Source: HRBIN23 sp046294495 | Lineage (GTDB): Bacteria; Chloroflexota; Dehalococcoidia; Lucifugimonadales; HRBIN23 | DNA length: 64,000 bases | Assembly (NCBI GenBank): GCA_046294495.1 | Contig: JBKBKV010000002.1 | Span: 6,316-70,315 of the forward strand | Reading direction: 5' to 3' | Shown here: piece after piece, positions 24,609 to 32,887 of the stretch | Layout: every line of letters begins with the position of its first letter | Position numbering within the stretch: the stretch's first letter is position 1 | Program-made: the position numbers and the translations under genes | The notes under the pieces: model-generated | What the model was told of the DNA's origin: nothing | The model's database searches: none | Seen by the model: only the letters and a program-made list of their open reading frames with translations

Positions 24609-26038
24609 TCGGCGGAGGGCTGGCGGGTCTGGCCGCCGCCTGTGCCCTGGCCGATAGGGGTTGGCAAGTAACCATCCTGGAGAAGCGCCGTTGGCTCGGG
24701 GGGAGAGCCTCATCCTTTGTAGACCCCACCGTTGGGTCCCCCGTTGACCTGGGACAGCATGTCCTGATGCGCTGTTTCACTGCATACTTGAGTTTCCTGG
24801 AGCGGCTCGGTATAAAGGGGTCGATCTTCCTACAACCACGCCTGTGGGTGCCTCTGGTAGACGCTCGCACGGGACGGCGGGGCGTCCTCTTCTCCCAGCC
24901 CTGGCTCCCTCCCCCCCTGCACCTGCTGGCATCCTTCCTAGCCTACCCCCATCTGTCGCTGGCCGAGAAGGTGCGGGCAATTCGGGGGATACTTGCAGCC
25001 CAGGCCGTGAATCACGCTCATCGCCCAGGGGAATTGGACGGGATAACATTCCAGCAGTGGCTTCACCAGCACGGTCAGCTGAGGAGCGTCATCCAGCGCC
25101 TGTGGGAGCCTATCATCCTGGGGACTCTAAACGCCTTGCCCGCCCAGGTGAGCGCCTCAGTGGGGATTATGGTTGTGCAGGAAGCACTCCTGGCTGGTCC
25201 CCACTCGGCAGATATGGGGTGGCCCAAAGCCCCCCTTTCTTCCCTTCTAGAGGGCGCCGTGCAACGCTACCTCCACCAGCGCGGGGGAAGGGTGTGCACG
25301 GGAGCACCGGTAATGCACTTTACTTGGGATGGAGAATGTGTAAGGGGCGTGATGTTTGGGAATGGNNNNNNNNNNNNNNNNNNNNNNNNNNNNNNNNNNN
25401 NNNNNNNNNNNNNNNNNNNNNNNNNNNNNNNNNNNNNNNNNNNNNNNNNNNNNNNNNNNNNNNNNGAGGAGTTGCGTGCACAGGTCTTTGTTTCCGCGGT
25501 GCCCTGGGACAGCCTCCCGCACTTGCTGGGGCCTCGGTGGGCGGAGCACCCTTTCTTTGCCCCTATCCAGGGCCTGCGTGGCTCCCCCATCCTAAACATC
25601 CACTTATGGTATGACCGCCCTGTCCTAAGGGAAACCTTTGTTGGCTTCCTGGGGAGCCCTGTGCAATGGGTGTTCAACAAGACAGCCCATTGGGGGCTAG
25701 AGGGGCCTGGTCAACACCTGAGCGTTTCTGTCAGTGGGGCCGACGCCTTCCTGGGCAAAACCCAGGAGGAGGTGAAGCGCCTTTTCCTGCCCGAAGTGCA
25801 GAGGCTCTTGCCTGCGGCGTCCCAGGCCGCCCTTCGCCACTGCCGAGTGGTGTTGATACGTAATGCCACCTTTCGCCCCGTTCCAGGTGTGGAGGCCCTG
25901 CGGCCGCCCCAGCGAACGCCTATCCCCAATCTGTTTCTGGCAGGAGAGTGGACAAGAACGGGCTGGCCTTCTACCATGGAGTCCGCTGTCCGTAGCGGAT
26001 TGCTGGCCGCCGAGGCAGTGCAGAGGTGTTTCCCCTGA
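24566..26038 (+). CDS. hpnE: HpnE hydroxysqualene oxidoreductase (FAD), interrupted by an assembly gap
   Basis: FAD-dependent reduction of hydroxysqualene to squalene. The N-terminus has VVIGGGLAGLAAACAL with a dinucleotide fold and an EKRRWLGGRASSF acceptor strand as in phytoene desaturase-like amine oxidases. The C-terminus has FLAGEWTRTGWPSTMESAVRSG for the FAD phosphate/isoalloxazine end. The N run (25366-25465) lies in the middle. GTG 24566 is used; GTG 24602 is possible but would leave almost no residues before the dinucleotide motif. The stop overlaps the next gene by 13 bases. Confidence 0.9.
   Translation: MGAEQSPNPRSCVVIGGGLAGLAAACALADRGWQVTILEKRRWLGGRASSFVDPTVGSPVDLGQHVLMRCFTAYLSFLERLGIKGSIFLQPRLWVPLVDARTGRRGVLFSQPWLPPPLHLLASFLAYPHLSLAEKVRAIRGILAAQAVNHAHRPGELDGITFQQWLHQHGQLRSVIQRLWEPIILGTLNALPAQVSASVGIMVVQEALLAGPHSADMGWPKAPLSSLLEGAVQRYLHQRGGRVCTGAPVMHFTWDGECVRGVMFGNXXXXXXXXXXXXXXXXXXXXXXXXXXXXXXXXXXEELRAQVFVSAVPWDSLPHLLGPRWAEHPFFAPIQGLRGSPILNIHLWYDRPVLRETFVGFLGSPVQWVFNKTAHWGLEGPGQHLSVSVSGADAFLGKTQEEVKRLFLPEVQRLLPAASQAALRHCRVVLIRNATFRPVPGVEALRPPQRTPIPNLFLAGEWTRTGWPSTMESAVRSGLLAAEAVQRCFP
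25366..25465. other. Assembly gap (100 N) inside hpnE
   Basis: A 100-N placeholder; the coding frame on both sides is consistent with one gene but missing length is unknown. Confidence 0.95.
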
Positions 26039-27018
26039 AAGTGCTCATTCTGGCCCCCTTCTCTTCAGAGGGCCTGTTGCGCTTGCGTGAGCGCTTCCAG
26101 GTGCTCTACGAACCGTGGACGGTAACCCGCCGCCTTTGGGACCCCTCCGAACTGGCCCCTCGTCTGCGCCACGAGGCCATTGAAGCCGTCATTAGCGAGG
26201 TAGACTTCTTCTTTGATGAAGTATTTGCCCCCGGCTCGCCCCTGCGCTTCCTGGCCCTGTGCCGCCAGGCCACCAACCAGGCCGATCTGGAGGGGGCAAC
26301 GGCCGCCGGGGTGGTGGTGGTGAATACACCGGGACGAAACGCCCAGGCGGTAGCCGAGTTGGCTATAGGGTTGCTGCTGGCGTTGGCGCGGCGCATCCCT
26401 TACGCCGAGGCCTATGTGCGTGCAGGCCAGTGGAGGGATCCGCTGGACGCATATGAACGCTTCCGTGGGGTGGAGATGGCGGGCAAGACCCTGGGGGTTG
26501 TGGGGTTGGGGGGAATAGGCCGTCGGGTCGCCAGGATGGGGCGCGCTCTGGGCGCTCGTGTCATCGCTACAGACCCATACGCTCGCCCAATGAGGGGAGT
26601 GCCCCTTGTGTCTCTGGACGACCTCCTGGCCCAGGCCGACTTTGTAAGCCTCCATGCCCCAGACACTCCAAAGACCTATCACCTTATCAGCGCCCAGCGC
26701 CTGACGCGTATGAAGCCATCTGCTTATCTGGTGAACACGGGGGGAGGCTCGCTGGTGGATACTGACGCCCTTTGCCAGGCTCTCCGAGAGGGGCGCCTGG
26801 CAGGGGCGGCACTGGATGTGCTGGAGGCTGCCCCCTTGCCCCCAGAAAGCCCGTTGCTAACCTGCCCCAACCTCTTGCTAACCCCCCATATCGGAGGGGC
26901 TACTCAGGAGACGATAGCCCGCTACTCTGCCATGGTGGCTGATGACCTCTTGCGCTGGATAGAGGGCAAGCGTCCCCGCCACCTTGCCAACCCTGCTGTG
27001 TGGAGGGGAGGGCGATAA
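26026..27018 (+). CDS. D-isomer-specific 2-hydroxyacid dehydrogenase-like protein lacking the catalytic Arg
   Basis: A 330-residue protein of the D-2-hydroxyacid dehydrogenase family, with GLGGIGRRVARMGRALG (NAD-binding, about 160-176), LDVLE (Glu267) and TPHIGG (His288). The usual NTaRG segment, carrying the substrate-binding catalytic Arg, reads NTGGGSLVD, so Gly240 stands at the Arg position. Reduction of a normal 2-ketoacid would be compromised, unless another Arg compensates. GTG 26026 overlaps hpnE by 13 bases, so it appears to be the last gene of the hopanoid operon. Confidence 0.82.
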   Translation: MFPLKVLILAPFSSEGLLRLRERFQVLYEPWTVTRRLWDPSELAPRLRHEAIEAVISEVDFFFDEVFAPGSPLRFLALCRQATNQADLEGATAAGVVVVNTPGRNAQAVAELAIGLLLALARRIPYAEAYVRAGQWRDPLDAYERFRGVEMAGKTLGVVGLGGIGRRVARMGRALGARVIATDPYARPMRGVPLVSLDDLLAQADFVSLHAPDTPKTYHLISAQRLTRMKPSAYLVNTGGGSLVDTDALCQALREGRLAGAALDVLEAAPLPPESPLLTCPNLLLTPHIGGATQETIARYSAMVADDLLRWIEGKRPRHLANPAVWRGGR

Positions 27019-27348
27019 CTAGGAATACTGGCGTGTTCGTTCAGGGCGGCGGACGGGTTCCTGCCCTGGGGTTTCAGGCGGGGAGAAGTCGGGAATGTTT
27101 CTGGGGCTAGGGTGCGCCTGTGCGCCCCCGGCCAGCGTGGTGTCTAGCATAGAGCACGCCCACGCAAGCACCCGCAGCAAGAGGAAGGGCAGGGTAAGGG
27201 GGACCGAGACAAGGCTGAGTAGAAGTTCTACCCCGACAAGCACAAGGCGCAAGGCTGTGGCGAGAAACTGGGCGATCAGGGCTGGAACACGGCGAATGGC
27301 CAGGAGGGGATCGCCGCCAACAGAGCGTTCAACAGTGAGGCTCGCCAT
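27019..27348 (-). CDS. Small membrane protein of unknown function
   Basis: A 109-residue frame opposite the hopanoid operon. It has one long or two close hydrophobic segments (about residues 20-70) and a Pro-rich, charged C-terminus. The ATG at 27346-27348 is preceded by GTAGGAGG with good spacing, the main support for it being real. Its stop is adjacent to the stop of the 2-hydroxyacid dehydrogenase gene. No family is recognised. Confidence 0.55.
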   Translation of the reverse strand: MASLTVERSVGGDPLLAIRRVPALIAQFLATALRLVLVGVELLLSLVSVPLTLPFLLLRVLAWACSMLDTTLAGGAQAHPSPRNIPDFSPPETPGQEPVRRPERTRQYS

Positions 27349-27498
27349 ATCTACATCCTCCTACGGGCCCTGGCAAACTGCCCAGGGCGCTTTCCTAAGA
27401 CTCGCCTTACAATCTAACAGCCTGTGGAGGTGGGTGCAAGGACTATTCTGCACCTTTTTCTTGGAGTTTCGCATCTTCTATGGCCGACAGGAGCCTTC

Positions 27499-28995
27499 AT
27501 GACGAGCATCCTATCCCCCTCTTTCCCAGTTGCCCTATCTATTGATTTAGGAACCAGCGCTGTGAAGGCCCTTTTGGTAGACCCCAGGGGGCAGGTGCGC
27601 GCGCAAAGCAGTAGACCCACCCCCATTATCACTCCGCGTCAAGTTGCCCCCTTGGGGCGCGAGATGCGTCCTCACCAGGTCTTGAGGGCTGTCCAGCAAG
27701 CCGCTCGGGCAGTGCTACTTCAATGGCCCTCCGCCCAGGTGGCGGTGGTGGCGCTGACCAGTATGCGCCAGGGTATAGCCCTGCTGGACAGGGATGGCAG
27801 AGAGGTCTACCTGGGGCCAAACATTGATTTGCGTGCCGTGTTTGAAGGAGGCGCACTGGACGAAGCGTATGGGGATATCATTTACCGAACTACAGGCCAC
27901 CTCCCTTCCTTGTTTTTCCCCTGGAGTCGTCTGCTGTGGCTACGCAAACACCATCCCAGGGCATACGAGCGCGGCGCCACGCTTCTGACGGTCGCCGACT
28001 GGCTTGCCTACCATCTGACTGGGATAATGGGGGTGGAGGTAGCCCTGGCTGGGGAGGCTGGCCTTCTGGACATAGGGGAGCGTCGGTGGGCCACAGCCCT
28101 GGCACGGACTCTTGGGCTGCGAGATGACTGGTTCCCTCCCCTTGCGCAGGCGTCGGCAGTGCGTGGGGGGCTGAACAAGGAGGGGGCGTCTCTTCTGGGG
28201 CTTCCGGAGGGCACGCCAGTGGTAGTGGCTGGCCCGGACACCCAGTGTGCCCTGCTAGCGGCCGGTGCGTGCCAGGCATGGCAGTTGGGGGTTGTGTTGG
28301 GGTGGAGCACAGCGGTGCAACTGCTCACCCCTTCTCCCCGCTTTGGTATTGTGCCCCGCACCTGGGTAGGCACTTTCCCTGACGGGGTGCTGTGGACAGC
28401 CGAGGCCAACGCCGGCGACGGCGGACGTGCCCTTCAATGGGTGGTGGAGACCCTCTACGGCAAGGGGGCACAGGCGTGGGTGCGCTTGGCCCGTGATGTA
28501 GAAAGGGTGGAGGCGGGAAGCGATGGGGTGCGCGCCTTTCTTGGCCCCGACGCTTTAGACCTCTCCCACCCCGGAGTGCGTCTAGGGGGGTGGCTCCTGC
28601 CGGTGCCCCTGTCGTTTAGCCCTTTGGGACGCGGGCACCTGGCCCGGGCCACCCTTGAGAACCTCGCCTTTGCAGTGCGTGCCTGTGTGGAACTCCTAGA
28701 AGAGGTGGCAGGAGACAAGGTCAAGGGGGTGCATCTGGCGGGCGGCTTGCTACGCCTGCCTTCGCTAGCCCCTATTCTGGCTTCGGTGCTGGGAAAAGTG
28801 GTGGAGGTCGCTCCACATCCTTCAGCCTCTGCCCTGGGGGCCGCCCTGGTGGCTCTACGCAACCTGGGCGTATCGCAGGAGCCACTGCCCCTGGATACCT
28901 GTGTCCCGCGCCCAGAGTGGGTTATGCTTTACGCAGACCTTTACCAAGCGTGGCGCAAGGGGGAGCAGGGGCTAGGGGCGATAGGCTTGGGGTAG
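27499..28995 (+). CDS. FGGY-family carbohydrate kinase
   Basis: A 498-residue sugar kinase of the ASKHA fold. Phosphate-binding motifs are SIDLGTSAVKALLVD (about 14-28) and, in the second domain, VAGPDTQCALLAAG and VHLAGGLLRLP. TSMRQGIALLDRDGREVY resembles the xylulokinase/LsrK branch. ATG 27499 follows ACAGGAG. It is divergent from the small membrane gene and convergent with the phosphatase gene, overlapping it by 24 bases. Substrate unknown; xylulose, gluconate or AI-2 are all possible. Confidence 0.82.
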   Translation: MTSILSPSFPVALSIDLGTSAVKALLVDPRGQVRAQSSRPTPIITPRQVAPLGREMRPHQVLRAVQQAARAVLLQWPSAQVAVVALTSMRQGIALLDRDGREVYLGPNIDLRAVFEGGALDEAYGDIIYRTTGHLPSLFFPWSRLLWLRKHHPRAYERGATLLTVADWLAYHLTGIMGVEVALAGEAGLLDIGERRWATALARTLGLRDDWFPPLAQASAVRGGLNKEGASLLGLPEGTPVVVAGPDTQCALLAAGACQAWQLGVVLGWSTAVQLLTPSPRFGIVPRTWVGTFPDGVLWTAEANAGDGGRALQWVVETLYGKGAQAWVRLARDVERVEAGSDGVRAFLGPDALDLSHPGVRLGGWLLPVPLSFSPLGRGHLARATLENLAFAVRACVELLEEVAGDKVKGVHLAGGLLRLPSLAPILASVLGKVVEVAPHPSASALGAALVALRNLGVSQEPLPLDTCVPRPEWVMLYADLYQAWRKGEQGLGAIGLG

Positions 28996-29400
28996 GGGGG
29001 TGCTCCCGGCGAAGTAGGCCCGCAGGGAGGCCAGGATAGCCAACCTAGGCTGGGCGATGGGATGAAGGCGCTGGACCTCCTGCCAGGCCTCCTCCACAGT
29101 TTGGCCCTCTGCATCGCAGAGGATTGCAATGGCCGCCGCAGGGCTACGGCTTACCCCCAATACACATTGCACAACCAGGGGTCGCCCCTCCTGGCGGTGA
29201 TGGCGGGCAAAGGCCAGGATGCGCTCCACATACTCAACGGGCCAGGGCAGGCCATCTCCTATAGGGAGGTGGAGGGTGTAGAGCCCTGGGGAAGGTCTCC
29301 CTTCGTGAAGGTCCAGGCACGCCCAAGTAAGGGGGATTTCTCCGTCTTGCGGGAGGCCGTAGGCTATGTAAAGCCAGGGTCGGATGCGGCGCAAGGGCAT
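28972..29400 (-). CDS. Dual-specificity/tyrosine phosphatase-like protein
   Basis: A 142-residue protein with the Cys-x5-Arg phosphatase loop in VVQCVLGVSRSP, the typical DSP active site, and an upstream WACLDLHEG segment that may hold the general acid Asp. The C-terminus EAWQEVQRLHP is common in DSP folds. It converges on and overlaps the FGGY kinase gene. Substrate could be phosphoprotein or small phosphate. Confidence 0.82.
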   Translation of the reverse strand: MPLRRIRPWLYIAYGLPQDGEIPLTWACLDLHEGRPSPGLYTLHLPIGDGLPWPVEYVERILAFARHHRQEGRPLVVQCVLGVSRSPAAAIAILCDAEGQTVEEAWQEVQRLHPIAQPRLAILASLRAYFAGSTPLPQAYRP

Positions 29401-29495
29401 GTCCCTCCCAAGGTAGACACTGAGGCGGGATCCGTCAAGACCTCACCCTGAGCCCATGCTAGACTTATATGATGTGATAAGAACGAGGGGCACAC

Positions 29496-30779
29496 TTGGC
29501 AGATCGGGATCAACCCACGGGAACCTCTACCCTCAAAGACCTTCTCTGGTTGGCGGGGGTCAGCTTAGCGATGTTGCTGGCCCTTTTGCCTTTTAGCAGT
29601 TATGTGGCCGCTCTCCCAATTATTCGCCGGGAGTGGGGCCTTACCAATGCTGAGGCTGGGGCACTGTATTCGGCGTATTTGCTGGGGTTTGCCCTGGCCT
29701 CCCTCGTAGTAGTGCCATTGACCGACCGCTGGCCACCTCACAGGGTCTTCACCGCTTCTACAGTGGCTTCAGCCATCACCAACCTGCTTTTCCCCCTTCT
29801 TGCTTACGACTTCTGGACGGGGGTGCTTTTCCGCTTTGTGGCAGGATGGGCGCTAGTGGGGGTGTATGTGCCTGGCATCCGCCTGGTCTCCGCCCGCTTC
29901 TCCCACCAAGGGAGGGGAAGGGCGGTAGGGGCCTTTGTCAGCGCTTTCTACGCGGGCGGTAGCCTCTCCCTGGCGGTAATGGGGGCTTTGCTCCCTCTCC
30001 TGGGGTGGAGGGGTGCTTATCTGGCCACGGCCCTGCTTGGGGGGCTGGCCCTGCCGCTGGCTGTCCCTCTGGTAGGCTGGGGGAAGTGGGACGGTGGAGG
30101 CGGCGCGCCCCGGGGCGGGAGGCTGGACCTTCGGGTTCTGGGCCAGGTGGGCACCCTGCTCATTATCTTGGCCTATGCCATGCACGCCTGGGAACTCTAC
30201 ATTGCGCGGGTGTGGCTCCCGCCCTTCCTGGCTCACCTCCTTCAGGGTCGGGGTAAAGGGCCAGAAGAGGCCGTCGCCCAGGGTGCCAGTCTGGCCAGCC
30301 TGATGCTGGCCGCTGGGGCTGTGGCCCCGTTTGTGGGGGGTGCACTTTCCGACCGCATCGGGCGGAGCCTGGGGGCGGCTGGCATATTCACCGTGAGTGG
30401 AACGGTCTCTTTCGTGTTGGGATGGCTGGCAGGGGTGCCTCTGCCTGCCCTGATAGTAGTAGGTGTGTTATATGGTTTTGCTACCGCCGCCGACTCGGCT
30501 ATCTATTCTACAGCCATCACCGAAGAGGCGACGCCCCATCTCCTGGGTTCTACTATGGCCTTCCATACCTTTCTGGGTTTTGTTGCAGGGTTAGGTGCGC
30601 CCGTGGCTGCGGGGCGTGTGCTTGATGTGTTACCCGAAGTGGCACGCTGGGGCTTCGCCTTCGGCCTGGGAGGGGTAGGTGCACTGGTTGGCATCAGCGC
30701 TATGCTGGCTTTCCGCATATGGAAGGGGCGGAGGGCGGTCGCTCCCACCCTCTCTTGCCCGGCTGTTAAAGAGACCTGA
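29496..30779 (+). CDS. Major facilitator superfamily transporter
   Basis: A 427-residue protein with about 12 hydrophobic segments in two halves. The loop between helices 2 and 3 reads VPLTDRWPPHRVF, the MFS motif A region (relaxed), and GALSDRIGRSLG marks the second half's equivalent. A TTG start at 29496 is preceded by GAGGGG; no better ATG lies nearby. It precedes hyuA by 15 bases, so a linked uptake function is possible. Confidence 0.82.
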   Translation: MADRDQPTGTSTLKDLLWLAGVSLAMLLALLPFSSYVAALPIIRREWGLTNAEAGALYSAYLLGFALASLVVVPLTDRWPPHRVFTASTVASAITNLLFPLLAYDFWTGVLFRFVAGWALVGVYVPGIRLVSARFSHQGRGRAVGAFVSAFYAGGSLSLAVMGALLPLLGWRGAYLATALLGGLALPLAVPLVGWGKWDGGGGAPRGGRLDLRVLGQVGTLLIILAYAMHAWELYIARVWLPPFLAHLLQGRGKGPEEAVAQGASLASLMLAAGAVAPFVGGALSDRIGRSLGAAGIFTVSGTVSFVLGWLAGVPLPALIVVGVLYGFATAADSAIYSTAITEEATPHLLGSTMAFHTFLGFVAGLGAPVAAGRVLDVLPEVARWGFAFGLGGVGALVGISAMLAFRIWKGRRAVAPTLSCPAVKET

Positions 30780-30794
30780 GGCGAGGATGGCGCT

Positions 30795-32801
30795 ATGCAG
30801 ACGATTATCGGCGTAGATATTGGGGGGACCTTCACGGACTTCCTCCTCCTGCAAGGGCGGGGGATACGGGTGCACAAGGTGCCCTCTACTCCCCACGACC
30901 CCTCTTTGGCCCTTTTGCAGGGCCTTCGGGAGATGGGGATACGCCCCGGGGAGCCTGGGGTGCTGGTGGTGCACGGCTCTACGGTGGCCACCAATGCCCT
31001 ATTGGAGCGCAAGGGTGCCTTGACTGCCCTTATCACCACGGCTGGCTTTGAGGACATCCTGGAAATCGGCAGGCAGAGCCGCCCTTCCCTCTATGACCTC
31101 AACCAGGAGCGCCCTGCGCCCCTTGTGCCCCGCCACCTGCGCTTCGGTGCCCCGGAGCGCCTGGACTTTCGCGGCAAACCTATTATTCCCCTTACCCTGC
31201 ACACTGCCCGCTCGCTGGCGGAGCAGGTCAAGGCTAGCGGTGCCGAAGCAGTAGCCATCTCCCTCCTTTTCTCCTTCCAGAACCCTTCCCATGAACTGCT
31301 CCTGAAGGATGCCCTGCAACAGGTGGCCCCCGGCCTTTTCCTTTCCGTGTCGTGCGAGGTGTTCCCCGAATACCGGGAGTATGAGCGCACCAGCACCGTT
31401 GCGGTGAACAGTTATGTAGGGCCAAAGATGGCTGGCTACCTGAGGGACTTGGGGGAGGTTCTGGGCAGACGCCTGCGCATTATGCAGTCCAACGGGGGAA
31501 GCATAGGGGCCGAGGCGGCGGCGTCCATCCCCGTGCGCACCATCCTCAGCGGGCCGGCTGGTGGTGTGGTGGGGGCCTTCGCCGTGGCTTCTCAGGCGGG
31601 TTTCCCTCAAGTCATTACTCTGGACATGGGTGGCACCTCCACTGATGTCTCCCTGTGCCCTGGGCGTATGCAGGAGACCACTGCCGCCGTGATTAGCGGG
31701 GTGCCCATTGCCGTGCCTCTCATTGACATCCATACGGTGGGGGCAGGGGGCGGCTCCATCGCCCGTGTGGACGCCGGGGGTGCGCTGAGGGTTGGCCCCG
31801 AGTCCGTAGGGGCAGACCCCGGCCCAGCGTGCTACGGGAAGGGCGACCAGGTGGCGGTTACTGATGCTAACCTCTACCTGGGCCGTCTGGACCCGCGTTG
31901 GTTCCTTGGGGGGCGTATGGCCCTGGATGTGGAGCGTTCCCGCTGGGCTTTGGGCCGTTTGGCCAGGGAGATGGGGACAGACCTGCTTGGGGCGGCTAGT
32001 GGGGTGGTGCGCGTGGTCAACGCCAATATGGAGAGGGCGTTGCGGGCTATCTCACTGGAGCGGGGCTACGACCCACGGCAGTTCACCCTTCTGCCCTTCG
32101 GGGGGGCAGGCCCCCAGCATGCCTGTGACCTCGCCCAAGAACTGCGTATCCCCAGGGTGCTGGTGCCCCTTTTCCCCGGCGCCCTTTCAGCCTATGGGTG
32201 CGCCATCGCCGATGTAACAAAGGACTTTTCCAAGAGCCTGGTGCGCCCTCTGGAGGCCCTTGCCCTGGGCGAGTTGGCCCAGGTCTTTGAGAAGTTGGAA
32301 GGGCAGGGACGCCAGGACTTGCTGGATGAGGGCGTCCCTGAAGAGCGCATCACCTTTCAGCGGTTTCTGGATATGCGTTATGTGGGCCAGTCTTACGAGT
32401 TGACTGTCCCGTGCCCCCCATTAGACGCCTCTTTTTCTAGTGAGGCGGCTAGGCGGTTCCACCAGGCCCACGACCAACGCTTTGGCTACAGCGACCCTCG
32501 TGCCTCGGTAGAGGTGGTAAACATTCGCCTGAAGGCAGTGGGGCTGACGGACAAGCCCCACCAGGAAGCCCGATACGCCGAGGCTACCCCCGCCCCCGAG
32601 GGCGCCATCTTGGACCGCAGGCCAGTAGCCTTTGAAGGGCAATGGTTAGAAACGCCTCTATTTGTGCGGGAGCGCCTTCAGCCGGGGCACACCTTTGCGG
32701 GGCCGGCCGTTGTTCTCCAGATGGATGCAACGACGGTGGTGCCACCAGGGTGGAAGGCGCGCGTGGATGGGTATGGGAACTTGGTGGTAGAGCGGGAGTA
32801 A
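30795..32801 (+). CDS. hyuA: HyuA-type hydantoinase/oxoprolinase A subunit
   Basis: An ATP-dependent amidohydrolase/carboxylase-type subunit of the N-methylhydantoinase/acetone carboxylase group. The 668-residue protein has the N-terminal GVDIGGTFTDFLLL, HGSTVATNALLERKGA, then LDMGGTSTDVSL, GAGGGSIA, and FGGAGPQHACDLA, which is the standard order. The usual partner hyuB is not next to it; a convergent gamma-glutamyltransferase follows. The substrate is unknown; 5-oxoproline would fit the neighbouring gamma-glutamyl enzyme but is inference. Confidence 0.88.
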   Translation: MQTIIGVDIGGTFTDFLLLQGRGIRVHKVPSTPHDPSLALLQGLREMGIRPGEPGVLVVHGSTVATNALLERKGALTALITTAGFEDILEIGRQSRPSLYDLNQERPAPLVPRHLRFGAPERLDFRGKPIIPLTLHTARSLAEQVKASGAEAVAISLLFSFQNPSHELLLKDALQQVAPGLFLSVSCEVFPEYREYERTSTVAVNSYVGPKMAGYLRDLGEVLGRRLRIMQSNGGSIGAEAAASIPVRTILSGPAGGVVGAFAVASQAGFPQVITLDMGGTSTDVSLCPGRMQETTAAVISGVPIAVPLIDIHTVGAGGGSIARVDAGGALRVGPESVGADPGPACYGKGDQVAVTDANLYLGRLDPRWFLGGRMALDVERSRWALGRLAREMGTDLLGAASGVVRVVNANMERALRAISLERGYDPRQFTLLPFGGAGPQHACDLAQELRIPRVLVPLFPGALSAYGCAIADVTKDFSKSLVRPLEALALGELAQVFEKLEGQGRQDLLDEGVPEERITFQRFLDMRYVGQSYELTVPCPPLDASFSSEAARRFHQAHDQRFGYSDPRASVEVVNIRLKAVGLTDKPHQEARYAEATPAPEGAILDRRPVAFEGQWLETPLFVRERLQPGHTFAGPAVVLQMDATTVVPPGWKARVDGYGNLVVERE

Positions 32802-32887
32802 GGGTGGCTACAGGGGGCGGCTTGAAACGAACGGCAGGCCTTGGAGTTGGGCTTAGGCGAAGATGTCCACCGACAACTGGGTTTGGC

